Origin: Thermovorax subterraneus
Lineage (GTDB): Bacteria; Bacillota; Thermosediminibacteria; Thermosediminibacterales; Thermosediminibacteraceae
Assembly (NCBI GenBank): GCA_021608145.1
Contig: JAKIHM010000007.1
Span: forward strand, 1-64,000
DNA length: 64,000 nucleotides
Reading direction: 5' to 3'
In this document: in pieces, positions 8,145 to 16,519 of the stretch
Position numbering within the stretch: position 1 is the stretch's first letter
How the letters are laid out: every line of letters starts with the position of its first letter
The notes under the pieces: generated by a model
The model's input: the letters and a program-made list of their open reading frames with translations, nothing else
Told to the model about the DNA's origin: nothing
The model's database searches: none
Program-made: the position numbers and the translations under genes

Positions 8145-9182
8145 GTGCAGATGAGAAGGAGAATTGTAACATGCATCATCATTTTTGCGCTGATTTTCCT
8201 TGTAACTTCTTGTAGCCGGCCCGAGGACAAGCCGGTGGTGAAAACAAATTTTCAGCTTGATACACTTATCAAAATTTCGGCCTACGGCGATGGGGCATCG
8301 GAAGCGATTGACGCTGCTTTTGAGAGGATCGAACAGATAGACAAAAAGATGAACGCGAGGGCGAGCGACAGCGAGGTTACGGCGGTAAATGAAGCGGCGG
8401 GTAAAAATCCCGTAAAAGTCAGCTCTGATACTTTTTTCGTGATAAAAAGGGGACTTTACTTTTCGGAACTATCCGGTGGAAAGTTTGATATAACCGTCGG
8501 ACCTTTAGTGAATCTGTGGGGTATCGGCACCGATAAGGCGCGCGTACCCGAGAAAAGCGAAATAATAGAAGCCCTTAAGCTTATAAATTATAGGGATGTT
8601 TTGCTCGATGAGAACGAAAAAACTGTGATGCTAAAAAAGCCCGGAATGGCGATAGACCTAGGGGGCATAGCAAAAGGGTATGCAGCGGATGAAGTTATAA
8701 GGGTGTTAAAGGAAAGGGGAATAAAAAGTGCAGTAGCAGACCTCGGCGGCAACGTATACGTGCTCGGGAAAAAGCCGAACGGTCAGCCGTGGAAGATAGG
8801 GATACAGGATCCCTTTAAACAAAGGGGCGAAATCTTTGCCACTATCGAAGCCGAAGACAAGACCCTGGTCACCTCCGGAGTGTACGAAAGGTTTTTCGAG
8901 CAGGGAGGCAAAAGATACCATCATATACTCGACACTTCGACGGGATATCCAGTCGAAAACGGCCTGGTTAGCGTAACAATAATAGGAGATAGTTCTATAG
9001 ATGCCGATGCACTTTCTACTACCGTTTTTTCGTTGGGTTTACAGCGCGGCATGGAACTAGTTGAAAACTTGCCAGATATAGAGGCGATTTTTGTGACGAA
9101 GGATAAAGAAGTGTACGTGTCATCCGGCGTAAATGCGTATAACTTCAAAATAATCGACGATTCTTTTACTCTTAAACAATAA
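8145..9182 (+). CDS. apbE: FAD:protein FMN transferase (ApbE), lipoprotein
   Basis: ApbE attaches FMN covalently to Thr/Ser in flavoproteins such as RnfG and RnfD. The N-terminus is a lipoprotein signal (RRRIVTCIIIFALIFLVTSC, lipobox Cys ~23), placing it outside the membrane. Family motifs are GGIAKGYAADEVI, VADLGGNVYVLG, HILDTSTGYPVENGLVSVT and DADALSTTVFSLG. Length (345) is typical. The likely substrates, rnfG and rnfD, are encoded 10 kb downstream. The start is GTG 8145 or ATG 8151; the SD is distant unless the 8125-8141 hairpin folds. Confidence 0.95.
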   Translation: MQMRRRIVTCIIIFALIFLVTSCSRPEDKPVVKTNFQLDTLIKISAYGDGASEAIDAAFERIEQIDKKMNARASDSEVTAVNEAAGKNPVKVSSDTFFVIKRGLYFSELSGGKFDITVGPLVNLWGIGTDKARVPEKSEIIEALKLINYRDVLLDENEKTVMLKKPGMAIDLGGIAKGYAADEVIRVLKERGIKSAVADLGGNVYVLGKKPNGQPWKIGIQDPFKQRGEIFATIEAEDKTLVTSGVYERFFEQGGKRYHHILDTSTGYPVENGLVSVTIIGDSSIDADALSTTVFSLGLQRGMELVENLPDIEAIFVTKDKEVYVSSGVNAYNFKIIDDSFTLKQ

Positions 9183-9195
9183 TAGGCAAGGCATT

Positions 9196-9213
9196 TTGTT
9201 AAAAAATTAACAA
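9196..9213 (+). promoter_or_regulatory. Rex operator
   Basis: TTGTTAA-AAAA-TTAACAA is a perfect 18-base palindrome and an exact match to the known Rex box pattern. It lies 70 bases before rex, implying autoregulation of the rex-hydrogenase operon by NADH/NAD+. It sits about 27 bases upstream of the best -35 element rather than on it. Confidence 0.88.
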
Positions 9214-9239
9214 ACTTGTGATTTTTTTCTCTTTTAATA

Positions 9240-9268
9240 TTGTAAAAATGAGTGCATTGTGCTAAAAT
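9240..9268 (+). promoter_or_regulatory. Promoter of the rex-hydrogenase operon
   Basis: TTGTAA at 9240-9245 and TAAAAT at 9263-9268 have a 17-base spacer. The -10 lies only 16-22 bases before the TTG start, so the 5' leader would be very short but still includes the AAGGAG SD at 9275-9280. Confidence 0.6.
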
Positions 9269-9283
9269 AATTGCAAGGAGTGG

Positions 9284-9922
9284 TTGAGTTTGTTCAAAAA
9301 ATTTAAAATACCTGAAGCTACTGTAGGAAGGCTTACGGCGTATTCGCGTTTTTTAAAAGAAGCTGACGAAAAAGGAATCTCAACCGTTTCTTCCCAGCAG
9401 ATAGCAAAAGCGACCGGAGTTACTCCCGCCCAGGTGAGGAAAGACCTGGCTTACTTCGGGGAATTTGGCACGAGAGGTGTAGGTTATAATCCCAGGGAGC
9501 TTTACAACTACATCATGAAAATTCTCGGGCTTGACAGGCGTTGGCCCGTGATAATAATAGGTGCAGGGCGCCTGGGAGCAGCCCTCGCCATGTATGGGGG
9601 GTTTGCTGAAAGAGGTTTTGACATAGTCGGCATCTTCGACGTTGACCCTGCAAAGATAGGAAATAAAATCGGCGATATAGAAATAAGACCGCTTGAAGAG
9701 CTGAAAGAGAAGGTAGAGGAGCTTTCGATAAAATTGGGGATAGTGGCGGTACCGGCGGCTTCAGCACAGGAAGTGGTGGATTTCATGGTGGAGTCTGGAA
9801 TTAGGGGAATTATAAATTTTGCGCCGGTAAACGTTTCGGTCCCTGAAGGTGTGGTGTTGAGGAGGGTAGATTTGGCTTCGCAGCTTGAATACCTGACATT
9901 CCATTTGGGTGAATCCCGATGA
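9284..9922 (+). CDS. rex: Redox-sensing transcriptional repressor Rex
   Basis: Rex binds operators when NADH is low and releases them when NADH rises. The N-terminal winged helix contains QQIAKATGVTPAQVRKDLAY and the conserved GEFGTRGVGYN. A Rossmann domain follows (IIIGAGRLGAALA, GFDIVGIFDVDP). Length 212 is normal. The start is TTG 9284, or TTG 9290, which has better spacing from AAGGAG. It is the first gene of the hydrogenase operon, with a perfect Rex box upstream, and its end overlaps the next gene by 4 bases. Confidence 0.95.
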   Translation: MSLFKKFKIPEATVGRLTAYSRFLKEADEKGISTVSSQQIAKATGVTPAQVRKDLAYFGEFGTRGVGYNPRELYNYIMKILGLDRRWPVIIIGAGRLGAALAMYGGFAERGFDIVGIFDVDPAKIGNKIGDIEIRPLEELKEKVEELSIKLGIVAVPAASAQEVVDFMVESGIRGIINFAPVNVSVPEGVVLRRVDLASQLEYLTFHLGESR

Positions 9923-10728
9923 AACTGAAGAAAATAAAGGAGATTCTGCGGGCCGAGGTTCTAACAGGGGATGATGGAGCTTTAGAAGTTGAAGTGACGA
10001 ACGCTTGTGGTGCTGACCTCATCAGCGACATACTGGCGGATATGAAAAAGAACGCAGTTTTGCTGACGGGTCTTACGCACCGGCAGATAATACAGACTGC
10101 CAGCATGTCCGAGTTTGCTGCCATAGTTTTCGTGAGGGGGAAGTGCCCGACTAGCGATGTAATAGAGCTGGCGAGGGAAAGCGGCCTTCCCCTTCTTCGA
10201 ACCGACTTTCCCCTTTACGAAAGTTGTGGCCTCTTGTATGAGGCAGGGTTGAAAGGAGACATTATAGCAAGGAAAGTCCAGGAAAGACAAAACGTTGAAG
10301 AAAAGATACCGGGCACTATGCGCCTAGTATATGAGGTGCACGGCGGAGATTTTGATACGGCTGGGAAGGCTACGGAACAGGCGAAAAAGGTTTTGAAGCA
10401 ATTGGGCGTCAACCCTTCCGTGATGAGAAGGGCTTCCATAGTGGCCTATGAAGCGGAAATGAACATCGTTATTCATGCGTACAATGGGAAGCTGATTTTC
10501 GATATAACTCCTTCTCACATAGAAATTACCGCTGAGGATGAGGGGCCCGGCATAGAGGATATAGAGCTGGCCATGCAGGAGGGATATTCTACAGCTCCGG
10601 AACGCATCAGGGAGATGGGGTTCGGTGCGGGTATGGGGCTGCCGAACATGAAGAAATTTTCGGATGAGTTCGAAATCAATTCCGTTGTTGGAAAAGGCAC
10701 AAAAGTAAAAATGAAAATCTTTTTATAG
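9919..10728 (+). CDS. DRTGG domain fused to anti-sigma-type histidine-kinase-like ATPase
   Basis: Residues ~1-115 form a DRTGG-type domain (IIQTASMSEFAAIVFVRGK, FPLYESCGLLYEAGL). Residues ~130-269 form a GHKL ATPase of the SpoIIAB/RsbW type: an N box (RRASIVAYEAEMNIVIHAY), a DEGPGI G1 box, and GFGAGMGLPNMKKFSDEF. No phosphoacceptor His region is present, so it probably acts as an anti-sigma-like kinase or ATP-dependent switch. It overlaps rex by 4 bases and precedes a sensory-type hydrogenase. Its partner is not visible; a signalling role in redox control is inferred. Confidence 0.85.
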   Translation: MKLKKIKEILRAEVLTGDDGALEVEVTNACGADLISDILADMKKNAVLLTGLTHRQIIQTASMSEFAAIVFVRGKCPTSDVIELARESGLPLLRTDFPLYESCGLLYEAGLKGDIIARKVQERQNVEEKIPGTMRLVYEVHGGDFDTAGKATEQAKKVLKQLGVNPSVMRRASIVAYEAEMNIVIHAYNGKLIFDITPSHIEITAEDEGPGIEDIELAMQEGYSTAPERIREMGFGAGMGLPNMKKFSDEFEINSVVGKGTKVKMKIFL

Positions 10729-10752
10729 TGAGGCTTTATTTTTAGAAAGCTG

Positions 10753-12072
10753 GTGGCACCATTGAATTTTTACCACTCGGTGACGCTGGACATAAAAAAA
10801 TGTAAAGGGTGCACCAACTGCATAAAAGGATGTCCAACAGAGGCCATTAGGGTGAGAAACGGCAAGGCCTTTATAATGCAGGAAAAATGCATCGACTGCG
10901 GCGAGTGCATAAGAATCTGTCCTAACCAGGCGAAGTTTGCTGTAACGGATGACATTGAAAAGTTAAAGTCGTACAAGTTCACGGTTGCCTTGCCAGCTCC
11001 AAGTTTTTACGCCCAATTCAAAGAAGGGACGTCCAAAGAGGCCATCAACGCCGCTTTAAGGGCTTCTGGTTTTGATGAAGTCTATGAAGTTCCTTTGGCG
11101 GCGGAGGAGGTTACCGCCGCTATAAGGGAATATATAAAGAAAAACAGGGACATAAGGCCCTTTATTTCTTCATCATGTCCGGCGGTTTTGCGTCTGATCA
11201 GAGTTCGATTTCCAGGACTCATAAGGAATATAGTGCCGGTAAAGGCTCCGGTGGAAATAGCCGCCAAAAGAGCCAAGGAAACCGTAAAAAGACTGTACGG
11301 ACTGCAGGAGCGGGAAATAGGAGCCTTCTTCATAAGTCCATGCCCAGCAAAAGTGACCGCGGTAAAGCAGCCCATCGGCACTTCTAAGTCTTATGTTGAC
11401 GGGGTACTTTCAATGAGCAAGGTTTATGCAAATGTGCTGAAAAACATCGGCAAAGGGAGACACCATTCTATTTTTGGAACTTCCGGCAAAATGGGGGTTG
11501 GATGGGGACGTGCGGGAGGAGAAAACGAGGCGTTGGATTTCGGCAACCGCCTGTCTGTCGATGGTATACACGATTGCATTGAAGTTCTGGAAGAAGTGGA
11601 ACTGGGAAGGCTCACCGATATAGATTATCTGGAACTGCAGGCATGCAGCGGCGGATGCGTGGGCGGGGTGCTCGCACCCGAAAACAGGTTTATTGCCGGC
11701 GTGAGATTGAAAAAGTTGGCAGAAAAGCTCGCAAGTAAAACGGGGATAAATGAAGCGGCAGTAATAGAGGACTTTAAAAGAGGTTACCACTTTTTGGAAG
11801 AAGAGATAAAACCCGTTCCTGCGATGAAGCTGGACGAAGATATGGCCAAGGCCATTAAGAAGATGGAACTTTTGGAAAGGATCTTGGAAGAATTGCCCGG
11901 ACTTGATTGCGGAAGCTGCGGTTCGCCCAACTGCAGGGCGCTGGCGGAAGACATAGTGCAGGGTAGGGCCAGCGAAACCGACTGCGTTTTCAAACTCAGA
12001 GAAAAGGTGAGGCAGCTCGTGGAGGAAGTGATGGAACTATCCCAGAAATTGCCCCCTACGATGGAAGGGTAA
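10753..12072 (+). CDS. Putative sensory [FeFe]-hydrogenase (group C/D-like)
   Basis: This 439-residue iron-sulfur protein starts with two 4Fe-4S motifs (CKGCTNCIKGCP, CIDCGECIRICP). The H-cluster domain follows: SSSCPAVLRLI, PCPAKVTAVKQP and LQACSGGCVGG. The first motif lacks the second Cys of the catalytic TSCCP signature, as in putative sensory hydrogenases. The C-terminus has a CGSCGSPNCRALAEDI cluster motif like that of corrinoid/iron-sulfur proteins. No PAS domain is seen. Its position between an anti-sigma-like ATPase and DRTGG/PHP genes supports H2 or redox sensing rather than turnover. The start is GTG 10753 or TTG 10762; both SDs are weak. Confidence 0.88.
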   Translation: MAPLNFYHSVTLDIKKCKGCTNCIKGCPTEAIRVRNGKAFIMQEKCIDCGECIRICPNQAKFAVTDDIEKLKSYKFTVALPAPSFYAQFKEGTSKEAINAALRASGFDEVYEVPLAAEEVTAAIREYIKKNRDIRPFISSSCPAVLRLIRVRFPGLIRNIVPVKAPVEIAAKRAKETVKRLYGLQEREIGAFFISPCPAKVTAVKQPIGTSKSYVDGVLSMSKVYANVLKNIGKGRHHSIFGTSGKMGVGWGRAGGENEALDFGNRLSVDGIHDCIEVLEEVELGRLTDIDYLELQACSGGCVGGVLAPENRFIAGVRLKKLAEKLASKTGINEAAVIEDFKRGYHFLEEEIKPVPAMKLDEDMAKAIKKMELLERILEELPGLDCGSCGSPNCRALAEDIVQGRASETDCVFKLREKVRQLVEEVMELSQKLPPTMEG

Positions 12073-12093
12073 GTCGAAAAGGAGGTGAGGGTG

Positions 12094-12444
12094 TTGACTC
12101 TAGAGGAGATAAGGAGGGAGCTTTCACTAAACCTTGTGACAAAGGGAACGAATCTCGAAAGAGTCGTTGCGGGCGCGTATGCATCGGACCTCCTCAGCTG
12201 GGTTATGGGGCACGCGGCTGAAAATCAGGTTTGGATTACGGTGCAGAGCCACCCCAACATAGTGGCTGTGGCCGCCCTCCTCGGTCTCGCTGGGATAATA
12301 GTTGCGGAGGGCGTGGAGATAGAAGAAAATACAGTAAAAAAAGCTGAAGAGGAAAATATACCTATATTTTCCACGAAAAGGCCTGTTTTCGAAATTTGCG
12401 GAATACTGTATAATGTATTGTCCAGGAGCATGGGAAAATGCTGA
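12094..12444 (+). CDS. DRTGG domain protein
   Basis: This protein of about 116 residues consists of one DRTGG domain (VVAGAYASDLLSWVMGHAAE, IVAVAALLGLAGIIVAEGVE, RPVFEICGILYNVLSR), homologous in layout to the first domain of the gene at 9919. DRTGG domains are regulatory modules of uncertain ligand. The SD AAGGAGG at 12079-12085 favours TTG 12094 or GTG 12091 over GTG 12085. The end overlaps the PHP gene by 7 bases, implying translational coupling. Confidence 0.85.
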   Translation: MTLEEIRRELSLNLVTKGTNLERVVAGAYASDLLSWVMGHAAENQVWITVQSHPNIVAVAALLGLAGIIVAEGVEIEENTVKKAEEENIPIFSTKRPVFEICGILYNVLSRSMGKC

Positions 12445-13193
12445 AAGAATTTCCCGCAGACCTTCACGTGCACACGTGCCTTTCTCCATGCGCCGAAGAT
12501 GAGATGGTTCCTCCCAATATTTTAAATATGGCAAGGCTTATGGGTATTAAAATTTTAGGGGTAGCCGACCATAATTCTGCAAAAAACTTACCTGCTATGG
12601 TGGAAGCATCCTGCGGCTTTGACGGATTGATACTCCCGGGAATTGAGGTGCAGACCAGGGAAGAAGTACACGTCCTTTGCTATTTTGAAAGCTTGAAAGT
12701 GGCAATGGAATTCCAGGATTTCATATACGAACACCTTCCGCCTAAGAAAAACGACCCCAGGCGGCTGGGACGTCAGTATCTGGTGGATAAAATGGGGAAC
12801 GTGACCGGTGAGGAAGAGAGGTTGCTCATTGCATCCGCTGACCTTTCTGTGGATGAGGTGGCGGAAAAAGTCTTTGATTTCGGCGGGATTTTTATACCTG
12901 CCCACGTGGAGAGGATGAGTTTTGGCATAATCGGGCAGCTGGGTTTCATACCGGAGGACATGAAAGTACACGCCGTGGAATTTTCTAAAAACGTATCGGT
13001 TGATGAAGCAAGGTATAGATTTCCGGATATATTTGCAAAATACCCGGTTGTATTTTCTTCAGACGCCCACTGCCTTAAAGATATGGTATTTAGAAAAACT
13101 TACTTTCTCTTAGAAAAACCAACCTTTGAAGAAGTAAAGAGAGCCTTCAAAGGCTGGGGTGGAAGGAGGGTTGTCCTTAAGGACAAATTTTAA
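12438..13193 (+). CDS. PHP-domain phosphoesterase
   Basis: The N-terminal metal motif DLHVHTCLSPC, then ADHNSAKN and the late FSSDAHCLKDM, are PHP-superfamily metal ligands (HxH, DH, DxH). Length is 251 residues. PHP enzymes hydrolyse phosphoesters; the substrate here is unknown. Such a gene regularly accompanies DRTGG proteins and [FeFe]-hydrogenases in thermophilic Clostridia, so a role in nucleotide signalling or maturation is possible but inferred. It overlaps the preceding gene. Confidence 0.87.
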   Translation: MLKEFPADLHVHTCLSPCAEDEMVPPNILNMARLMGIKILGVADHNSAKNLPAMVEASCGFDGLILPGIEVQTREEVHVLCYFESLKVAMEFQDFIYEHLPPKKNDPRRLGRQYLVDKMGNVTGEEERLLIASADLSVDEVAEKVFDFGGIFIPAHVERMSFGIIGQLGFIPEDMKVHAVEFSKNVSVDEARYRFPDIFAKYPVVFSSDAHCLKDMVFRKTYFLLEKPTFEEVKRAFKGWGGRRVVLKDKF

Positions 13194-13248
13194 CAACGAG
13201 GATATGTGAAAGTATAAACAATAACATTAATTTAATGCGGGAGGGTTG

Positions 13249-13743
13249 ATGGCCATGGAACTTGCGACCAAAAAGGATACGGATTTGGCAGAAAAACTAA
13301 GAGAAGTCGAAAAGATGCTGGAAAAATACAAAGGGCAAAAGGGTGCGCTTTTGCAGGTCCTGCAGGAAGCTCAAAAAATTGTAGGGTATCTTCCTATAGA
13401 AGTGCAAAAGCTGGTGGCTGAGGCGTTAAACGTAACGCTCAGCGAAGTTTACAGCACAGTTACATTTTATTCGTTTTTCAACTTAAAACCCCGAGGAAAA
13501 TATCAGATAAGAAGCTGTTTGGGCACTGCCTGTTACGTAAAAGGTGCGGACAAAGTTTTGGCAAGGCTGGAACAGGAACTGGGCATAAAGGTAGGGGATA
13601 CCACCGATGACCTGAAATTTTCATTGGATGCATGCAGGTGCGTCGGTGCCTGTGGGCTTGCGCCGGTAGTCATTATAAACGACGATGTTTACGGCCGGAT
13701 GACGCCGGACAAGGTGCCAGAAATTCTGAAAAACTACGAGTGA
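13249..13743 (+). CDS. hydC: Hydrogenase subunit HydC (NuoE-like 2Fe-2S protein)
   Basis: This thioredoxin-like 2Fe-2S protein is the small subunit of the trimeric NAD(P)H/ferredoxin-linked hydrogenase. The four Cys ligands are in CLGTACYVKGA and DACRCVGACGLAP. The N-terminus is helical, as in NuoE. ATG 13249 or ATG 13255 fit the GGGAGGG SD. It forms the soluble electron-transfer complex with the hydB and hydA products downstream. Confidence 0.93.
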   Translation: MAMELATKKDTDLAEKLREVEKMLEKYKGQKGALLQVLQEAQKIVGYLPIEVQKLVAEALNVTLSEVYSTVTFYSFFNLKPRGKYQIRSCLGTACYVKGADKVLARLEQELGIKVGDTTDDLKFSLDACRCVGACGLAPVVIINDDVYGRMTPDKVPEILKNYE

Positions 13744-13748
13744 GCAAG

Positions 13749-14297
13749 ATGAAAGAATTGTCCTTACATGTGCTTGACATCGCAGAAAATTCCCTGAGGG
13801 CGGGTGCCACGGAGGTTGAAATAAAAATAGTGGAGGATTCGAAAGAAGATATTTTGTCAATTGAGGTAAAAGACAACGGCAGCGGAATGGACGATGAAAC
13901 GGCAAAAAAAGCAATCGACCCCTTTTTCACGACGAGAACCGAAAGAAAGGTGGGACTCGGTCTTCCATTGCTGGCACAAGCCGCGAAAGCCACCGGAGGT
14001 GGCATTGCCATACAATCAACTCCCAGCAAGGGAACCACTGTAAGGGCGTGGTTTAAAAAGAGCCACATCGACCTGCAGCCTTTAGGGGACATGGCGAAGA
14101 CGATATCGGCCCTGGTGGCACTTCACCCTGAAGTGGATTTTATATACACCCACGTAAAAGAAGATAGGGTGTTTTGCTTCAGCACAAAAGAGTTGAAAGA
14201 AAGACTTCAGGAAGTGCCGATAAACAATCCTTTAGTAATTGACTGGATTCTAAGATTTTTAAAGGAAAGCTTGAACAAGTTGAGCGGAGGTGCGTAA
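13749..14297 (+). CDS. Histidine-kinase-like ATPase (GHKL domain)
   Basis: The protein of about 182 residues contains an N box (HVLDIAENSLRAGAT), a G1 box (VKDNGSGMDDE), an F-box-like DPFFTTR and a GLGLPLLAQAAKATGGG G2 box. It lacks membrane, sensor and phosphoacceptor regions. GTG 13740 or ATG 13749 is the start; hydC ends at 13743, so translation is coupled. The same ATPase occurs between hydC and hydB in many clostridial operons. Its role is unknown; regulation of the complex or of an anti-sigma pathway is plausible. Confidence 0.85.
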   Translation: MKELSLHVLDIAENSLRAGATEVEIKIVEDSKEDILSIEVKDNGSGMDDETAKKAIDPFFTTRTERKVGLGLPLLAQAAKATGGGIAIQSTPSKGTTVRAWFKKSHIDLQPLGDMAKTISALVALHPEVDFIYTHVKEDRVFCFSTKELKERLQEVPINNPLVIDWILRFLKESLNKLSGGA

Positions 14298-14300
14298 GGG

Positions 14301-14675
14301 ATGGGAGTTATAAAATCCATAGAAGAACTTGAAAAAATTAGAGACCAGGCCCGCGAGCTGATAAATCTGAGGAAGGACAACGAGAATAAAACTCGGATAG
14401 TGGTAGGGATGGGTACCTGCGGCATATCGGCGGGAGCAAGAGAAGTCCTAATGGCGATTTTGGATGAGATAAAAAAGAGAAATCTTACGGATGTCGTGGT
14501 CACCGAGACCGGATGTATAGGCATGTGCAGGTTTGAACCTTTGGTGGATGTCATAAAGCCCAACCAGCCCAAAGTCACTTACGTCAACGTAAATCCCGAA
14601 AAGGCAAGGCAAATAGTGGCAAGGCACGTGGTAAACAACCAGGTCATCGACGAATGGGTAATTCCGAATATATAA
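14301..14675 (+). CDS. Thioredoxin-like 2Fe-2S ferredoxin
   Basis: This 124-residue protein has a charged N-terminal helix and a thioredoxin-like 2Fe-2S fold. The Cys ligands lie in GMGTCGISAGA and ETGCIGMCRFEP. It resembles the N-terminal extension of HydB (14706), probably reflecting duplication. It likely transfers electrons within or to the hydrogenase complex. It lies 3 bases after the ATPase gene. Confidence 0.88.
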   Translation: MGVIKSIEELEKIRDQARELINLRKDNENKTRIVVGMGTCGISAGAREVLMAILDEIKKRNLTDVVVTETGCIGMCRFEPLVDVIKPNQPKVTYVNVNPEKARQIVARHVVNNQVIDEWVIPNI

Positions 14676-14705
14676 AAAAATATTTTACACTCGGAGGGGA
14701 TTAAA

Positions 14706-16499
14706 ATGGAGTTTTATAGGGCGCATGTGCTCGTTTGCAGGGGAACCGGATGCACGGCTTCCGGAAGCGAGTCCGTTATGGAAGCCTTTGAAAAGGAGAT
14801 AGAAAAAAGGGGTCTTTCAAAAGAGGTAAAGGTGTTGTTAACTGGTTGTCTGGGCCTTTGCGAACTCGGGCCTAATATCATAATTTATCCGGAAGGCACT
14901 TACTATTGTAAGGTAAAGGCAGAGGATGTACCGGAAATAGTCGAGGAACATCTGGTAAAGGGCAGGATAGTGGAGAGGCTCCTCTATAAAGAGCGCACGG
15001 CAGAGGAGAGGATGAGGGCCCTAACCGACATAAACTTTTACAAGAGGCAAAAAAGAATCGCTCTTAGAAACTGCGGCCTTATAAACCCCGAAGTCATAGA
15101 AGAATATATAGCAAACGACGGCTACATGGCTCTTGCCAAGGTTTTAACAGAGATGACGCCTCAGCAGGTTATCGACGAGGTTACAAAATCGGGTCTCAGG
15201 GGCAGAGGAGGCGGAGGCTTCCCGACGGGTAAAAAATGGCAGTTTGCGAAAGACGCGCCAGGAGACGTAAAATACGTGGTATGCAACGGAGACGAAGGAG
15301 ACCCCGGTGCTTTCATGGACAGGAGCATCCTCGAGGGAGACCCCCATACGGTCCTGGAAGCAATGGCTATTGCTGGGTACGCCATAGGGGCAAGAGAAGG
15401 TTATATATACGTCCGCGCTGAATACCCACTGGCAGTAAAGAGGCTTGAAATTGCCATTGAACAGGCGAGAGAGAGGGGACTTTTGGGCAAAAACATCCTC
15501 GGAACGGGATTCGACTTTGATATTTTCCTGCGGCTTGGGTCTGGAGCATTTGTGTGCGGTGAAGAGACTGCACTACTGGCGTCGATTGAAGGTAGGAGGG
15601 GCGAGCCTAGGCCAAGGCCCCCGTTCCCGGCGATAGAAGGGCTGTGGGGCAAACCGACCTTGATAAACAACGTGGAAACTTTCGCCAACATCCCGCCGAT
15701 AATACTAAACGGTGCCGAATGGTTTGCCAGCATTGGAACCGAAAGAAGCAAGGGTACAAAGGTGTTTGCAATAGGCGGAAAGATAAACAACACGGGACTG
15801 GTGGAAATCCCAATGGGGATGACTCTTAGAGAAGTAATATACGATATCGGCGGTGGCATCCCGAACGGCAAGAAATTCAAGGCAGTTCAGACCGGTGGAC
15901 CTTCGGGAGGTTGTATACCGGCAGAACTCCTTGATATGCCGATAGAATACGATACTTTGACGCAGGCCGGGTCGATGATGGGTTCAGGCGGTATGATAGT
16001 GATGGACGAAGATACCTGTATGGTGGATATAGCCAAGTTCTTCCTAACGTTCACCCAGGACGAGTCCTGCGGCAAGTGTCCGCCCTGCAGGATCGGCACG
16101 AAGAGGATGCTCGAAATTCTAGAGAGGATAACCAATGGCGAAGGTCGAGAAGGAGATATCGAGCTTTTGGAGACATTGGCCAAGAATATAAAGGCTTCGG
16201 CACTATGCGGTTTGGGTCAGACGGCACCGAACCCAGTGCTTTCGACGCTCAGGTATTTCAGGCACGAGTATGAAGCCCACATAAAGGAAAAGAAATGTCC
16301 AGCAGGTGCCTGCCGCGCACTTATAACCTACGAAATAATAGCGGAAAAATGTAAAGGATGCGGGCTTTGCGCCAAAGTCTGTCCGGTTGGGGCGATTTCC
16401 GGTGAGCGCAGGCAACCGCACGTGATAGATAAAGAAAAATGCATAAAGTGCAACAGCTGTATAGAAAGATGTCCGTTCGGAGCTATTGTGAAAAAATAA
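14706..16499 (+). CDS. hydB: Hydrogenase subunit HydB (NuoF-like, FMN and NADH binding)
   Basis: HydB carries FMN and binds NAD(H), and is central to electron bifurcation or confurcation in HydABC. Domain order over 597 residues: N-terminal thioredoxin-like 2Fe-2S domain (CRGTGCTASG, LTGCLGLCELGP), the NuoF core with GLRGRGGGGFPTGKKW and CGEETALLASIEG, the 4Fe-4S motif ESCGKCPPCRIG with a later Cys in ALCGLGQ, and two C-terminal 4Fe-4S motifs (CKGCGLCAKVCP, CIKCNSCIERCP). Length is typical. Confidence 0.96.
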   Translation: MEFYRAHVLVCRGTGCTASGSESVMEAFEKEIEKRGLSKEVKVLLTGCLGLCELGPNIIIYPEGTYYCKVKAEDVPEIVEEHLVKGRIVERLLYKERTAEERMRALTDINFYKRQKRIALRNCGLINPEVIEEYIANDGYMALAKVLTEMTPQQVIDEVTKSGLRGRGGGGFPTGKKWQFAKDAPGDVKYVVCNGDEGDPGAFMDRSILEGDPHTVLEAMAIAGYAIGAREGYIYVRAEYPLAVKRLEIAIEQARERGLLGKNILGTGFDFDIFLRLGSGAFVCGEETALLASIEGRRGEPRPRPPFPAIEGLWGKPTLINNVETFANIPPIILNGAEWFASIGTERSKGTKVFAIGGKINNTGLVEIPMGMTLREVIYDIGGGIPNGKKFKAVQTGGPSGGCIPAELLDMPIEYDTLTQAGSMMGSGGMIVMDEDTCMVDIAKFFLTFTQDESCGKCPPCRIGTKRMLEILERITNGEGREGDIELLETLAKNIKASALCGLGQTAPNPVLSTLRYFRHEYEAHIKEKKCPAGACRALITYEIIAEKCKGCGLCAKVCPVGAISGERRQPHVIDKEKCIKCNSCIERCPFGAIVKK

Positions 16500-16519
16500 G
16501 GGCAAGGGGGAGGATTAAT

